A stretch of DNA of 64,000 bases from Blastocatellia bacterium (lineage in GTDB: Bacteria > Acidobacteriota > Blastocatellia > HR10), in assembly GCA_025055075.1 (NCBI GenBank), contig JANWYV010000029.1:1-64000 (forward strand). Reading direction: 5' to 3'. The notes beneath the pieces are model-generated. The model saw only the letters and a list, made by a program, of their open reading frames with translations. It was not told where the DNA came from and made no database searches. The translations under genes and the position numbers were made by a program. Positions 42,215 to 50,195 of the stretch are shown here, piece after piece; position 1 is the stretch's first letter, and each line of letters opens with the position of its first letter.

Positions 42215-43531
42215 ATGCGCATGACCAGGACATCGTGGCTCACGCTGTTGCTGATCGGCACCTTCGTATTCGCCCAACAGCCGTCTGATCTTCGTCAGGA
42301 GATCGGCAAAATCATCGTCGCTCCGGGACGCGGTCCGTCGCTGGCCATCGCTGATCTCGTGCCTCGCAATGAACCGGCCGTTCCGGCTGCCGCCCTCATC
42401 CGCCAGGTCCTTATGCAAGACCTCGACTTCGCTCGCGTAGCGAATCTCGTCGGTCCGAGCCTCCACCCCTCGAATCGGCCGGCCGATCCCGAGCAGGTCG
42501 ATTTCGCCGCTTGGAGCGGCGATCCCACCCGCGCCGATTACCTGGTCTTCGGCAACGTGACGCTCATCGGCCAAGAGTTGATCATCGAAACCTACCTCTA
42601 CGATGTCCAAGCCCGACAGCGACTCTACGCCCGACAACACCGCTTTCCGGTCGAGCAAGCCCGCCGGGCCGCTCACCTGATCGCCGATGAGATCGTTAAG
42701 ACCCTCACGGGGCTTGACGGCATCGCCACAAGTCGCATTGCCTTCGTCTCCGGCGAAGGACGCCAAAGCGAGATCTACGTCATGGATTACGACGGCGCCA
42801 ACGTTCGCCCCTTCACGCGCGACGGCTCGACCGCCCTCTTCCCCTCCTGGTCTCCCGATGGGCGCAAGATCGCCTACGTCTCGCTCCTCAGCGGCGTTCC
42901 CAACATCCACATTCGGTCTTATCCGGATGGCATCCCCCTTCCCTTCCCGCACTTTCCGCAGGGGACGACGATCTCTCCCGTCTTCTCGCCGGATGGACGA
43001 TGGATCGCCTTCTGTTCGAGCAAAGACAGCAACAGCACGCAGCTTTATGTCGCTTCGGCCGACGGTTCCGTCATCCGGCAACTCACCAACGAGCGCGGCG
43101 TGATCCACTCCTCGCCACGATGGAATCCGCGCACCGGGCGTGAGATCGCCTTCATTTCGAATCGGAGTGGAACCCCGCAGATTTATATCATCGACGTAGA
43201 CGGCGCTAACCTGCGCCGTGTGCTCGATCGCGGAGGCTTCGCGGACTCGCCCGCCTGGTCTCCCGACGGGCGATTCCTCGCCTTCGCATGGCGACCTCCG
43301 CAAGCCTCGCGGTTCGACATCTTCCTCATGGACATCGCCACGCGAGAGATCGTCCAGCTGACCGATGGTCCCGGCAGCAATGAGAGCCCAAGTTGGGCCC
43401 CCAACGGACGACATCTCGCCTTCCAATCGAATCGAACGGGCCGTTTCGAAGTGTATCTCATGCACATTGACGGCACAGGCGTTCGACAGATCACTCAGAT
43501 GGGAGGACGTTCACCCGCATGGACGCGGTAA
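42215..43531 (+). CDS. tolB: Tol-Pal system protein TolB
   Basis: A 438-residue periplasmic protein with a signal peptide (WLTLLLIGTFVFA), an N-terminal alpha/beta domain (to about 165: ADYLVFGNVTLIGQELIIETYLYD) and a beta-propeller with repeated WSPDGRKIAYVS-type blades. It cycles between Pal and the inner-membrane Tol complex. The start is the ATG at 42215, 4 bp after the preceding stop; a second ATG two codons on is equally possible. No Shine-Dalgarno is visible, so translation is probably coupled. Confidence 0.94.
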   Translation: MRMTRTSWLTLLLIGTFVFAQQPSDLRQEIGKIIVAPGRGPSLAIADLVPRNEPAVPAAALIRQVLMQDLDFARVANLVGPSLHPSNRPADPEQVDFAAWSGDPTRADYLVFGNVTLIGQELIIETYLYDVQARQRLYARQHRFPVEQARRAAHLIADEIVKTLTGLDGIATSRIAFVSGEGRQSEIYVMDYDGANVRPFTRDGSTALFPSWSPDGRKIAYVSLLSGVPNIHIRSYPDGIPLPFPHFPQGTTISPVFSPDGRWIAFCSSKDSNSTQLYVASADGSVIRQLTNERGVIHSSPRWNPRTGREIAFISNRSGTPQIYIIDVDGANLRRVLDRGGFADSPAWSPDGRFLAFAWRPPQASRFDIFLMDIATREIVQLTDGPGSNESPSWAPNGRHLAFQSNRTGRFEVYLMHIDGTGVRQITQMGGRSPAWTR

Positions 43532-43563
43532 GCAGTGCATCTCACCGGAAGGAGAAAGACGCC

Positions 43564-44514
43564 ATGAGACGATACCTCTGGATCCTCATCCCACTTTCGC
43601 TCATCGTCTTCGGGTCGGCGTGCCGGCCGCAGATCTCGCTCACGGCCTCGCGCGACCGCATCAATCGCGGCGAGGAAGTTGAGTTGAGCTGGACGTCGAA
43701 GCACGCGCAGACGGTGACGATCAATGCCCGGCCGGTGGCCAAATCCGGGACGATGAAAGTCACGCCGACAGAGACGACCACCTACGAAGCCGTCGCTCGA
43801 CGCGGCAAACGCGAAGCCCGAGCGCTGGCCCGCGTCGAGGTCATCCAACCTCGCCCGACTATTTCCCTCTCCGTCGAACCCGCGCGCATCGAGCGCGGTC
43901 AACGAGCGACGCTTCGGTGGTCGAGCACCGATGCTCAAACGGTAGAGATTACGGGAGTGGGGCCCGTCGAACCGAGCGGGAGCCGCGTCGTCTCTCCCCC
44001 GCAGACGACGACCTATACGGCTATTGCTCGCGGCCCAGGCGGCGAAGCCACGGCGAGCGCGACGCTCACGGTCACCGAACCACCTCCACCGCCACCTCCA
44101 CCGCCTCCGCCACCGGCACCTCCGCGTAACCTCTCGGCCGAGTTCACCGACGCGGTCAAGACCATTTACTTCGCCTTCGATAGCGCGGAGCTGGACGAGG
44201 AAGCTCAAGCTCGGCTGCGGCGCGCGGCCGAATGGCTGAATCGTCCAGAGAATCGCACGATCATCTTCCGCATCGAAGGTCACTGCGACGAACGGGGCAC
44301 GGAAGAGTACAACATGGCCTTGGGGGATCGCCGCGCCAATGCGGCCCGCGATTTCCTCATCAGCCTCGGCATTGCTCCGGAGCGCATTCAGACGGTCAGC
44401 TTCGGAGAGACGCGCCCCGCCGTTCCCGAGAGCAACGAGCGCGCTTGGGCCTTGAATCGGCGCGATGAGTTCGTCTATATCCAGGGCGGTGATCCCACGC
44501 CCCCAAGACGCTAA
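43564..44514 (+). CDS. pal: Pal-type OmpA lipoprotein with Ig-like repeats
   Basis: A 316-residue lipoprotein. The signal peptide ends in a lipobox VFGSAC. Two Ig-like repeats follow (about 20-95 and 100-175; each with an ELSWTSKHAQTVTI/TLRWSSTDAQTVEI core and a TTTYEA/TTTYTA end). Then come a run of twelve prolines and the Pal/OmpA domain (IYFAFDSAELDEEAQ, IEGHCDERGTEEYNMALGDRRA), which binds peptidoglycan. Ordinary Pal is about 170 residues, so the repeats and polyproline spacer are an extension that could lengthen its reach through the periplasm. GGAAGGAG is upstream. Confidence 0.92.
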   Translation: MRRYLWILIPLSLIVFGSACRPQISLTASRDRINRGEEVELSWTSKHAQTVTINARPVAKSGTMKVTPTETTTYEAVARRGKREARALARVEVIQPRPTISLSVEPARIERGQRATLRWSSTDAQTVEITGVGPVEPSGSRVVSPPQTTTYTAIARGPGGEATASATLTVTEPPPPPPPPPPPPAPPRNLSAEFTDAVKTIYFAFDSAELDEEAQARLRRAAEWLNRPENRTIIFRIEGHCDERGTEEYNMALGDRRANAARDFLISLGIAPERIQTVSFGETRPAVPESNERAWALNRRDEFVYIQGGDPTPPRR

Positions 44515-44516
44515 GC

Positions 44517-44553
44517 ATCGGCGAAGGCTCTTCGCCGAAGGGCCTTCGCCGAT
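44517..44553 (+). repeat. 12-bp perfect hairpin with an alternative pairing, between pal and cpoB
   Basis: ATCGGCGAAGGC (44517-44528) pairs exactly with GCCTTCGCCGAT (44542-44553). The loop contains TTCGCC, which can pair instead with GGCGAA in the left arm, so two exclusive folds exist. It begins 2 bp after the pal stop. No T run follows, so it is more likely an mRNA-stabilising or partial-attenuation element than a full terminator. Confidence 0.55.
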
Positions 44554-44637
44554 CTTGCCTTCACCCTACACCTGTCGTACCATCTGGCGTTGGGCGTGGC
44601 CGCCATCGCAGCGGACCACGTAGAAGGAGGGATGATG

Positions 44638-45492
44638 ATGCGACGATCGGGTCTCTCGCCTGGCCTCGTCCTGGCGGCGATCGCTTTGCTTCTTCTCTCC
44701 TCTCCATCTCAAGCTGGGAAGAAGGAGCTCGAGGCGATCGCCAAACTCCAGGCCGAGGTCCTCATCCTTCAACGGCAGCTTCGCGATTTGCAGGAGTCCT
44801 TCGACCGCAGCAATGGACAATGGCTCGCGCTTCTGGGACAGATCGGCGAGAACGTCGCCGCCTTGCAGCGCACGCTCTCGGCGCTACAGCAAACGCTCGG
44901 GGAGACGCAGACGCGCACAACGGGCCTCTTCGCTCAAATGGACTCCCGCCTCACAGTCCTCGAAACGAATCTGCGCATGGCCTCCGAACGCCTCGTCCAA
45001 CTCCATGATCGCATCGCCACGCTCTCGGAGAATCTCGCCCAGGCGCAACGCCGAGCGACGGCTATTGATCCCACCGATCCGATCCAACTCTTCAGCGCCG
45101 CTTATGGCGAGTATCTCAAGGGGAACTACGAACTGGCTCTCGATCAATTTCGACAGTACATGCAACGCTTCCCCTCGCTGGAGACGACCGACAACGCCCA
45201 ATATTGGATCGGGGAGTGCCTCTATAGTCTCGGTCGCTATGAGGATGCCGTGGCCGAATTCGATGCGCTTTTGCGCACCTATCCGCAAAGCGATAAGGCG
45301 CTGGCCGCTCGCCTGAAGAAGGCGCTCGCGCTTCTGGAGTTGGGCCGCCGTGAGGAGGCCATCGCCGAACTACGCGCCGTCGCGCGCCACCCCGTTCCCT
45401 CAAGCGAAGTGAACGCCGCTCGTCAAAAACTCCAACAGCTCGGCGTTCCCCTCGAGGAGCCCCGTCCGACGACGCCCCGTCGTCGCCGGTGA
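44638..45492 (+). CDS. cpoB: Tol-Pal associated TPR protein CpoB/YbgF
   Basis: A 284-residue exported protein. The signal peptide (VLAAIALLLLSSPSQA) is followed by a trimerising coiled coil (about 25-140, many heptads such as LQAEVLILQRQLRDLQ) and three TPR units (GEYLKGNYELALDQFRQYM, GECLYSLGRYEDAVAEFDAL, ALLELGRREEAIAEL). CpoB coordinates Tol with septal peptidoglycan synthesis. Three consecutive ATGs follow AAGGAGG; the third (44638) has the best 7-nt spacing. The hairpin after pal lies 84 bp upstream. Confidence 0.92.
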   Translation: MRRSGLSPGLVLAAIALLLLSSPSQAGKKELEAIAKLQAEVLILQRQLRDLQESFDRSNGQWLALLGQIGENVAALQRTLSALQQTLGETQTRTTGLFAQMDSRLTVLETNLRMASERLVQLHDRIATLSENLAQAQRRATAIDPTDPIQLFSAAYGEYLKGNYELALDQFRQYMQRFPSLETTDNAQYWIGECLYSLGRYEDAVAEFDALLRTYPQSDKALAARLKKALALLELGRREEAIAELRAVARHPVPSSEVNAARQKLQQLGVPLEEPRPTTPRRRR

Positions 45493-45511
45493 TCTCGCCA
45501 AGGAGAGGGCT

Positions 45512-45922
45512 ATGTCGTTCAACAAGATCATCATCATCGGAAATCTCGGACGCGATCCGGAGCTTCGCTATACCCCTCAAGGGATCCCTGTATGCACTTT
45601 CTCCGTCGCGACCAATGAACGAAGGCGCGACAGCACGGGAGAGCTTCAAGAGCGAACCCTCTGGTTCCGCGTGACGGCCTGGCGCCGATTGGCCGAGCTC
45701 GCCAATCAGTATCTCAAGAAGGGAAGCCTGGTCTACGTCGAGGGACGATTGTATCTGGACGAATACACGGACCGAGAGGGGTTGCCCCGAACGCAGTTGC
45801 GCATCGAGGCTTCGGACGTGCGCTTCCTCGATCGAAAGCCCGTGGAGGAGGGAGGAGTCGCTGAGGAACCCCTCAGCTCGATCTCTGGCTTCGAGCCCGG
45901 CGATGAGGATGTCCCCTTCTAG
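45512..45922 (+). CDS. ssb: Single-stranded DNA-binding protein
   Basis: A 136-residue SSB: an N-terminal OB-fold (NKIIIIGNLGRDPELRYTPQG, TLWFRVTAWRRLAELANQYLKKGSLVYVEGRLY), a short linker and the acidic C-terminal tip DEDVPF that recruits repair and replication proteins. It coats ssDNA in replication and repair. AAGGAGAGG precedes the ATG. It lies 19 bp after cpoB on the same strand, so it appears to be the last gene of the tol-pal operon, an uncommon place for ssb. Confidence 0.94.
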   Translation: MSFNKIIIIGNLGRDPELRYTPQGIPVCTFSVATNERRRDSTGELQERTLWFRVTAWRRLAELANQYLKKGSLVYVEGRLYLDEYTDREGLPRTQLRIEASDVRFLDRKPVEEGGVAEEPLSSISGFEPGDEDVPF

Positions 45923-46020
45923 GGATCACGCGCGGGCCCGGCTCGTCGGCCTTAAGAGTGCACTCGAAATCCGCTCCATCAACTCATCCTCGGCGCTGCC
46001 CTTCACCCTCTTTGTGAACC

Positions 46021-46746
46021 TCATGGCCTGAAATCGACTTTCGAAATCCCGCCGACTTCAAGTGATGCTTCATCAGAGATCAGCTGAAGAGCGCCAGCAT
46101 CCTCTGCCTTGAGAAACGAGGTGAGCTCGATGAGCGACCGAGCAACCGGAAGTGCTCCAGGATCGGCCGTTGGAAGAGGGAGCCGGACCTCAGTCGTGAA
46201 CAGCTCACGCTCTGGCGCGCGCTTGGCCGAACTCCCCAGACGTCCCACAGGCTTCGTCACTGGTTTTTCCTCAAACCGAGCGACGAGCTTCTCCATGCCC
46301 ATACCGACCGCCCGCAGCGGAATCGAGAGCACTCCAGAAGGTGCATCACTCACGATGAGCAACCGATCCGTCGCTGCCCCCGGTCCAGCAGGAGCAAAGG
46401 CCACGTTCAATCTCACTCCGACGCCTGGACCAATCCGCGCCGGCAGCAATGGCGCTCGAACGAGTGAGAAACGTCCCTCGGTCCGAATCTCCACGAGTCG
46501 CAACGGCGCCGTCCCCACATTGGTCAGCAACAGCGAGGCTTCGCGAACGCTGCCCAAGGGGACTGCTCCAAAATCAATCTCGGAAGCTGAGATCTGAAGC
46601 GCCGGCGTTCCCGCAGCGTGAGATCGCTCCCCCGAGGATCGAGCGATCTGGCCATTAAGGGGAAAGAACGACCACCATCGAACGGCCCATGCTCCAGCAA
46701 CCACGACCACGGCAACTCCCACAAGCGCAAGATGTCGCACGCGCAT
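46021..46746 (-). CDS. Membrane-anchored protein with an ASH/DUF1573-like domain
   Basis: A 241-residue protein. An N-terminal helix (LALVGVAVVVVAGAWAV) anchors or exports it. An Ig-like domain of the 'choice-of-anchor'/ASH type follows: ISASEIDFGAVPLGSVREASLLLTNVGTAPLRL, LNVAFAPAGPGAATDRLLIVSDAP. The rest (about 150-241) is unrecognised. No catalytic residues are evident. The second of two nearby ATGs (46746) has AAGGAGG 7 nt upstream. It follows the BNR protein gene by about 90 bp and may share its transcript. Confidence 0.72.
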   Translation of the reverse strand: MRVRHLALVGVAVVVVAGAWAVRWWSFFPLNGQIARSSGERSHAAGTPALQISASEIDFGAVPLGSVREASLLLTNVGTAPLRLVEIRTEGRFSLVRAPLLPARIGPGVGVRLNVAFAPAGPGAATDRLLIVSDAPSGVLSIPLRAVGMGMEKLVARFEEKPVTKPVGRLGSSAKRAPERELFTTEVRLPLPTADPGALPVARSLIELTSFLKAEDAGALQLISDEASLEVGGISKVDFRP

Positions 46747-46835
46747 CGTCATCCCTCCTTCGCCACAAGATCATTCGCTTGTGCCGCCACATCCACATCT
46801 GTCCGCGAGCATCTTGCTCAAATCTCGCCAAAAAG

Positions 46836-48773
46836 TCAAGGGGAATTTTCTCGTTCGACGAGTTGCACCGAACGCCGCCCCACATAAATCCCCATCCCCC
46901 GCGAGCCGACGAAAATCCGCTCTCCATCATGAGGATCGAAAGCCCCGCCCCATGCCCGTGCTCCCACCGCCCCATCAATCCGCCGCCATGTTTCCCCACG
47001 ATCCGAAGAGAGATAGACCGCTCCCGTGCGATAGTCCGTGATCAACATCCATCGCGGATCACGTGGATGAACGGCGATCGCCGCAACATCCGCATGAGGA
47101 AGTCCATGAGCACACCGCTCCCAACTCCTTCCTCCATCGCGAGAACGATAGAGACCGAACGATGTCCCAATGAAGAGAAGGTCGGAATCGCTCGGATGTT
47201 CAAGAATCACATGAACTCTTCCCATGCGATCCGGTAATGCTCGCTCCGCCCATGAGCCCCCATCCTCGCTCACCCAAAGCCGCCCCTCACCCACAAGCCA
47301 TATCCTCCGACCAACGTGCAACGCTGCCAAGGATTGTCCCTCAACCGCGCGTATGAGCTCCCATCGTCCCCGCGACTCCTCATATCGAAGGAGCGCCTTC
47401 GAGGTGAGGGCCAAAAGCTTACCATCGCTCGCTTCAGCGATCTGCAGGACGCTTTCCGCCAAAGATGGCCCTTTCCGCCAACTCTCCCCGCGATCCTCCG
47501 AGAAGAAGATCCCCCCATCGGTCACCACGAAGAGTCGCCGCCCATCCCGTCGCGATTGAAGGATCGCCTTCACTCCCCCGAGAGGACGCACCCGCCAACT
47601 CTGTCCCCCGTCTTCGCTGAGGAAGAACCCCCCCTCAAGTCCCCCTTTCAGCACTCCGCAGTAGATGCGCTCGGGAATTTCCCGATCCGGAAGGACATCG
47701 GTGATCACCCAGCTCGAAAACCCACGATTCGCGGGACGGAATGTCATCCCCCCATCTTGGCTGAGCCAGACGCCTCCTTCCTCGGTCGCAATCAGCACCC
47801 GCGACGGTCGCTGCGGATGAAGGGCGATGTCTTGCACGGTCAACCTTCTATTTGTTATCAGACGCCATGTCGCCCCACCATCCCCCGTCCTCCATAATCC
47901 CTCCGTCGTCCCCGCGAAGAGCACATCCCTCTGACCTGCCAGCTTCGCCAATGCCAATACGCGCCGGCTTCGCGACGGCAGTCCCGTCATCCGCCGCCAA
48001 CTTCGTCCCCCGTCCGTCGAACGATAGACCCCTGTGCACGCGCTCAACCACAGAAGGTTCGGATCCCGTTCGTCAATGAGGATGTTGAAGACTTCAGAAT
48101 CGTCAATGATCCCTGTCTCTCGACTTCCCGCTCGCGTCCATGTTCGTCCCCCGTCGGTGGTCTTCCACGGCAAGTGCCATGTCCCCACATAGAGCGTTCG
48201 ATCCGAGCGCGGATCAATGGCAACGGACTCCACGTTCCGAATCTCCGGATCCTCGGCCGGCGAGATGCGTCGCCATGACTCTCCCCGATCCTCGCTGCGA
48301 AAAACCCCATCCAATGCCGTGAAAATCAAAACACGGGGATCGCTCGGCGCTTGCGCCAAAGCTCGCACCGAATGCCCCTCGGTCCCGGGCAGCAATGCCC
48401 ACGTCCGCCCACCATCGCGGCTCCGGTAAATCCCCCCTCCTCGTTCGGCGAGCACCTGCCACCCGGCTACATAGATGGTTTTCGAATCTTCAGCGTCCAC
48501 GAGAATTCGAGAGACGCAGAATCCCGGGCGATGGAATCCAGTGAGCTTCGTCCAGCTCTCCCCCCCATCTTCGGAGAGATAGAGCTGCCCATCGCAAGTC
48601 CCGACGAAAACTCGATCCGGATGCCGCGGATCAACAGCCAGTCGCCGCGCCTCTCCCCCATAGGGCCCGATCAAATGCCATTGCCAGTCGCGTTCCACCT
48701 CCGCTTGCCCGCTCATCGCCATCCCCATCGCGAGCAGCCCCCCCATGATGCCCAGTGCGAGTCTCCGTCGCAT
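46836..48773 (-). CDS. Secreted BNR/sortilin-like beta-propeller protein
   Basis: A 645-residue protein with a signal peptide (ALGIMGGLLAMGMAMSGQA). Many BNR Asp-boxes follow, as SEDGGESWTKL, SRDGGRTWALL, STDGGRSWRRM and SSDRGETWRRI, spaced about 45-60 residues; I count at least ten. This forms one or two beta-propellers of the sortilin/photosystem-stability-factor type. Such secreted propellers bind ligands or sugars; a glycosidase is not shown because no catalytic set is visible. The ATG at 48773 has GGAGGGG just upstream. It lies 22 bp downstream of the glutamate dehydrogenase gene. Confidence 0.85.
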   Translation of the reverse strand: MRRRLALGIMGGLLAMGMAMSGQAEVERDWQWHLIGPYGGEARRLAVDPRHPDRVFVGTCDGQLYLSEDGGESWTKLTGFHRPGFCVSRILVDAEDSKTIYVAGWQVLAERGGGIYRSRDGGRTWALLPGTEGHSVRALAQAPSDPRVLIFTALDGVFRSEDRGESWRRISPAEDPEIRNVESVAIDPRSDRTLYVGTWHLPWKTTDGGRTWTRAGSRETGIIDDSEVFNILIDERDPNLLWLSACTGVYRSTDGGRSWRRMTGLPSRSRRVLALAKLAGQRDVLFAGTTEGLWRTGDGGATWRLITNRRLTVQDIALHPQRPSRVLIATEEGGVWLSQDGGMTFRPANRGFSSWVITDVLPDREIPERIYCGVLKGGLEGGFFLSEDGGQSWRVRPLGGVKAILQSRRDGRRLFVVTDGGIFFSEDRGESWRKGPSLAESVLQIAEASDGKLLALTSKALLRYEESRGRWELIRAVEGQSLAALHVGRRIWLVGEGRLWVSEDGGSWAERALPDRMGRVHVILEHPSDSDLLFIGTSFGLYRSRDGGRSWERCAHGLPHADVAAIAVHPRDPRWMLITDYRTGAVYLSSDRGETWRRIDGAVGARAWGGAFDPHDGERIFVGSRGMGIYVGRRSVQLVERENSP

Positions 48774-48795
48774 CTCCCCTCCGCCGGCTCTGGAA

Positions 48796-50070
48796 TCAGG
48801 CGTAGATCCCGCGCATGCGCACGTCATAGGCCACGCGATCAATCGCCAGCATGTACGCTGCCGTCCGCATGCTCACTCCGTAGCGCGTCGCATAGGCGAG
48901 CACATCGCGAAAGCTGTTGGTCATGACCTCCTTCAGCCGATGGTTCACAACCCGTTCGTTCCAGTAATAGCCCATTCGATTCTGCACCCACTCGAAATAG
49001 CTCACCGTCACCCCGCCGGCATTGGCCAAGATGTCCGGCAGCACGAAGATCCCTCGCTCTTGGAGAATCCGATCGGCCTGTGCCGTCGTCGGCCCGTTCG
49101 CCCCCTCGCAGAGGATCCGACACCGCAGGCGCTCGGCATTGCGCGAGGTGATCTGGTTCTCGACGGCCGCCGGAATCAAGATCTCACATTCCAGTTCCAA
49201 CAACTCCGCATTGGTGATCGGCTCTGCATTCGGATACCCGCGGAAGCTCTTCTCCGAACGGTGGTATTCCAAGACCTCGGGAATGTTCAAGCCTTGAGCG
49301 TTGAAAATCCCCCCGTGCACGTCCGAGATGGCGATCACTGTGTATCCGGCTTCATGGAAGAGCCGGGCCGCCACCCCCCCCACATTGCCCGCTCCTTGAA
49401 TGACAACTCGCGCCCCCTTGGGCGAGAGCCCCAGATGCCGAAAAGCTTCGTTGGCGACGATCAAAAGCCCGCGCCCGGTCGCCTCGCGCCGTCCCGCCGA
49501 TCCCCCCAATCCGATCGGTTTGCCCGTCACCGAGGCTGTCACCACATGCCGCGCGTGCATCGAATAGGTGTCCATGATCCATGCCATGACCTGCTCGTCC
49601 GTGTTCAAATCCGGCGCCGGAACATCCCGCTCCGGTCCCAAGATATCCAGAAGCTGCGCCGTATACCGCCGCGTCAACCGCTCCAATTCCCCCCGCGATA
49701 ATTCGGCCGGATTGCACACGACTCCTCCCTTTGCGCCCCCGAACGGGATGTTCACGACCGCACACTTCCACGTCATCCACGCCGCCAGCGCCCGAATCTC
49801 GTCCAGCGTCACATCGGGCGCGAAGCGAATCCCCCCTTTGGCCGGCCCTCGCGCGAAATTGTGCTGCACGCGATATCCGACGAACACTTCCAAATGCCCA
49901 TCGTCCATGATCACGGGGATGTAAATGGTCACCTCCAAGCTCGGATATCGCATGAACGTGTACAGATCCGGTTCCAAACGAAGGAGCCGCGCCGCCTGAT
50001 CGAAATGATAGAGCATCGAGTCAAGCGGATTCTCCTCCTTCACCTCCTCGACTCTCTCGAATTCCCTCAT
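48796..50070 (-). CDS. gdhA: Glutamate dehydrogenase (Glu/Leu/Phe/Val family)
   Basis: A 424-residue hexameric-type glutamate dehydrogenase. The substrate domain has [10 protein letters not shown] and the catalytic-lysine block [11 protein letters not shown]. The dinucleotide domain has [11 protein letters not shown], and [13 protein letters not shown] follows near the C-terminus. It interconverts glutamate with 2-oxoglutarate and ammonia. The length fits the 410-425-residue bacterial/archaeal clade; cofactor preference cannot be settled by reading. GAGGGA precedes the ATG. First gene of a leftward unit with the BNR and ASH-domain genes, divergent from uvrA. Confidence 0.95.
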   Translation of the reverse strand: MREFERVEEVKEENPLDSMLYHFDQAARLLRLEPDLYTFMRYPSLEVTIYIPVIMDDGHLEVFVGYRVQHNFARGPAKGGIRFAPDVTLDEIRALAAWMTWKCAVVNIPFGGAKGGVVCNPAELSRGELERLTRRYTAQLLDILGPERDVPAPDLNTDEQVMAWIMDTYSMHARHVVTASVTGKPIGLGGSAGRREATGRGLLIVANEAFRHLGLSPKGARVVIQGAGNVGGVAARLFHEAGYTVIAISDVHGGIFNAQGLNIPEVLEYHRSEKSFRGYPNAEPITNAELLELECEILIPAAVENQITSRNAERLRCRILCEGANGPTTAQADRILQERGIFVLPDILANAGGVTVSYFEWVQNRMGYYWNERVVNHRLKEVMTNSFRDVLAYATRYGVSMRTAAYMLAIDRVAYDVRMRGIYA

Positions 50071-50113
50071 CGGTCCCTCCCTTGCGGTGAAACGTCATCC
50101 CTCTTCGCGCAAG

Positions 50114-50141
50114 ATTTTAACACACTCGCTGGTCAAGACAA
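50114..50141 (-). promoter_or_regulatory. Possible promoter of the glutamate dehydrogenase gene
   Basis: Minus-strand TTGTCT (50141-50136), a 16-bp spacer and TAAAAT (50119-50114), about 44 bp before the ATG. Confidence 0.3.
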
Positions 50142-50156
50142 TGCTCCGCCCTCGCG

Positions 50157-50186
50157 TTGCCCATGGACATGGGAGCGATCTATACT
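50157..50186 (+). promoter_or_regulatory. Promoter of uvrA, predicted leaderless
   Basis: TTGCCC (50157-50162), an 18-bp spacer and TATACT (50181-50186); 9 nt to the ATG at 50196, without a Shine-Dalgarno sequence. I see no LexA-type box. Confidence 0.5.
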
Positions 50187-50195
50187 TTCTCGGTT

